Source of the DNA: Lutibacter citreus
Lineage (GTDB): Bacteria > Bacteroidota > Bacteroidia > Flavobacteriales > Flavobacteriaceae
Length of the DNA stretch: 64,000 bases
Direction: 5' to 3'
Assembly: GCF_003260195.1 (NCBI RefSeq)
Contig: NZ_QEIH01000002.1
Coordinates: forward strand, 310,001-374,000
The notes under the pieces were generated by a model. It was given only the letters and a program-made list of their open reading frames with translations, ran no database searches and was not told the origin of the DNA. Below, piece after piece: positions 63,709-64,000 of this stretch. Within the stretch, counting starts at the first letter, position 1. Each line of letters opens with the position of its first letter. The position numbers were made by a program, and so were the translations under genes.

Positions 63709-64000
63709 ATGGCAAGAAAAAAACAATATAACGAAGAAGAAGTAATTGAAAAAGCAATGTATTTGTTTTGGAAAAATGGTTACGAAAATACATCAGTTCG
63801 TATGTTGGAAAAGGAAATGGGTATAAATCAATTTTCAATATATGCTAGTTTTGGAAGCAAACAAGGTGTATTTCTTGAAAGTATAAAAAGTTATAATAGA
63901 AAAACAAAAGAGATGTTTGAAAAATTAAAAAATTCAAACAAAGGTGTGGAAGATATAAAAGAGTTCTTTTATGAATCTGTTGGGATTTCAGGATTTAGAG
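63709..64000 (+). CDS. TetR family transcriptional regulator (3' end outside window)
   Basis: 97 codons are visible before the window ends. The N-terminal helix-turn-helix is complete: YNEEEVIEKAMYLFWKNGYE, then TSVRMLEKEMGINQFSIYASFGSKQGVF, typical of TetR/AcrR regulators. The ligand-binding domain starts near the edge. The two palindromes in its promoter and the identical motif ahead of the RND operon indicate that it represses itself and the pump. Incomplete only because of the window limit. Confidence 0.92.
   Translation, partial: MARKKQYNEEEVIEKAMYLFWKNGYENTSVRMLEKEMGINQFSIYASFGSKQGVFLESIKSYNRKTKEMFEKLKNSNKGVEDIKEFFYESVGISGFR

Overview
The window is chromosomal DNA of an AT-rich member of the Bacteroidota, most likely a marine or sediment Flavobacteriaceae. 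Supporting signs are the gene families (DUF4175, GIN-domain protein, TonB receptors with an N-terminal CarboxypepD_reg domain, bacterial alpha-2-macroglobulin), the scarcity of Shine-Dalgarno sites, and promoters of the flavobacterial type (TTG, about 19 bases, then TAnnTTTG) in front of many genes. No tRNA, rRNA, CRISPR array, transposase or prophage was recognised. Most of the DNA is core genome with a few accessory blocks.

Layout. 1-14 kb: the 5' two thirds of an alpha-2-macroglobulin lipoprotein gene, an erythromycin-esterase-like secreted protein, trhA/hemolysin III, plsC, a GlsB/YeaQ-type small membrane protein, trpS, a DUF418 protein, and an iron-uptake pair (PepSY membrane protein plus TonB siderophore receptor). 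14-18.6 kb: a nitrite-ammonification block, nrfH-nrfA-resB-ccsA, with its own cytochrome c maturation genes. 18.7-24.5 kb: tas-like aldo/keto reductase, pgk, holB, two small conserved genes and an OmpH/Skp-like lipoprotein. 24.6-33.7 kb: a long leftward gene string (133-residue protein, membrane protein, histidine kinase, NarL-type regulator, DUF4175, ybeY, mnmG, methyltransferase). Two parS-like sites sit in the short spacers on either side of mnmG. 34-46 kb: gltX, thioesterase, SPFH and YbjQ proteins, a beta-helix lipoprotein, a TonB receptor, tatA, a GIN-domain protein and rnr. 46-49.3 kb: lipid kinase, a very AT-rich gap that is a candidate replication origin, rpiB and a zinc exporter. 50-56 kb: a complete citrate lyase operon (citD-E-F-XG-C). 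56-64 kb: a Nudix hydrolase, then a tripartite RND efflux operon between a GbsR/MarR-type regulator and a TetR-type regulator cut by the window end.

How it fits together. The nrf block and the citrate lyase operon both suggest a facultatively anaerobic life. The efflux operon shows a readable regulatory layout: one perfect 24-base palindrome in the GbsR promoter, and a different palindrome shared by the pump promoter and the TetR promoter. The two parS sites, the isolated consensus DnaA box in the gap before rpiB, and the tendency of genes to run leftward on the left and rightward on the right all suggest that the window lies close to the chromosome origin; this is inference. Recurrent palindromic intergenic repeats and one multi-hairpin intergenic block are the main unexplained non-coding elements. 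Two short membrane-protein genes (52 and 59 codons) lie in gaps otherwise without genes.
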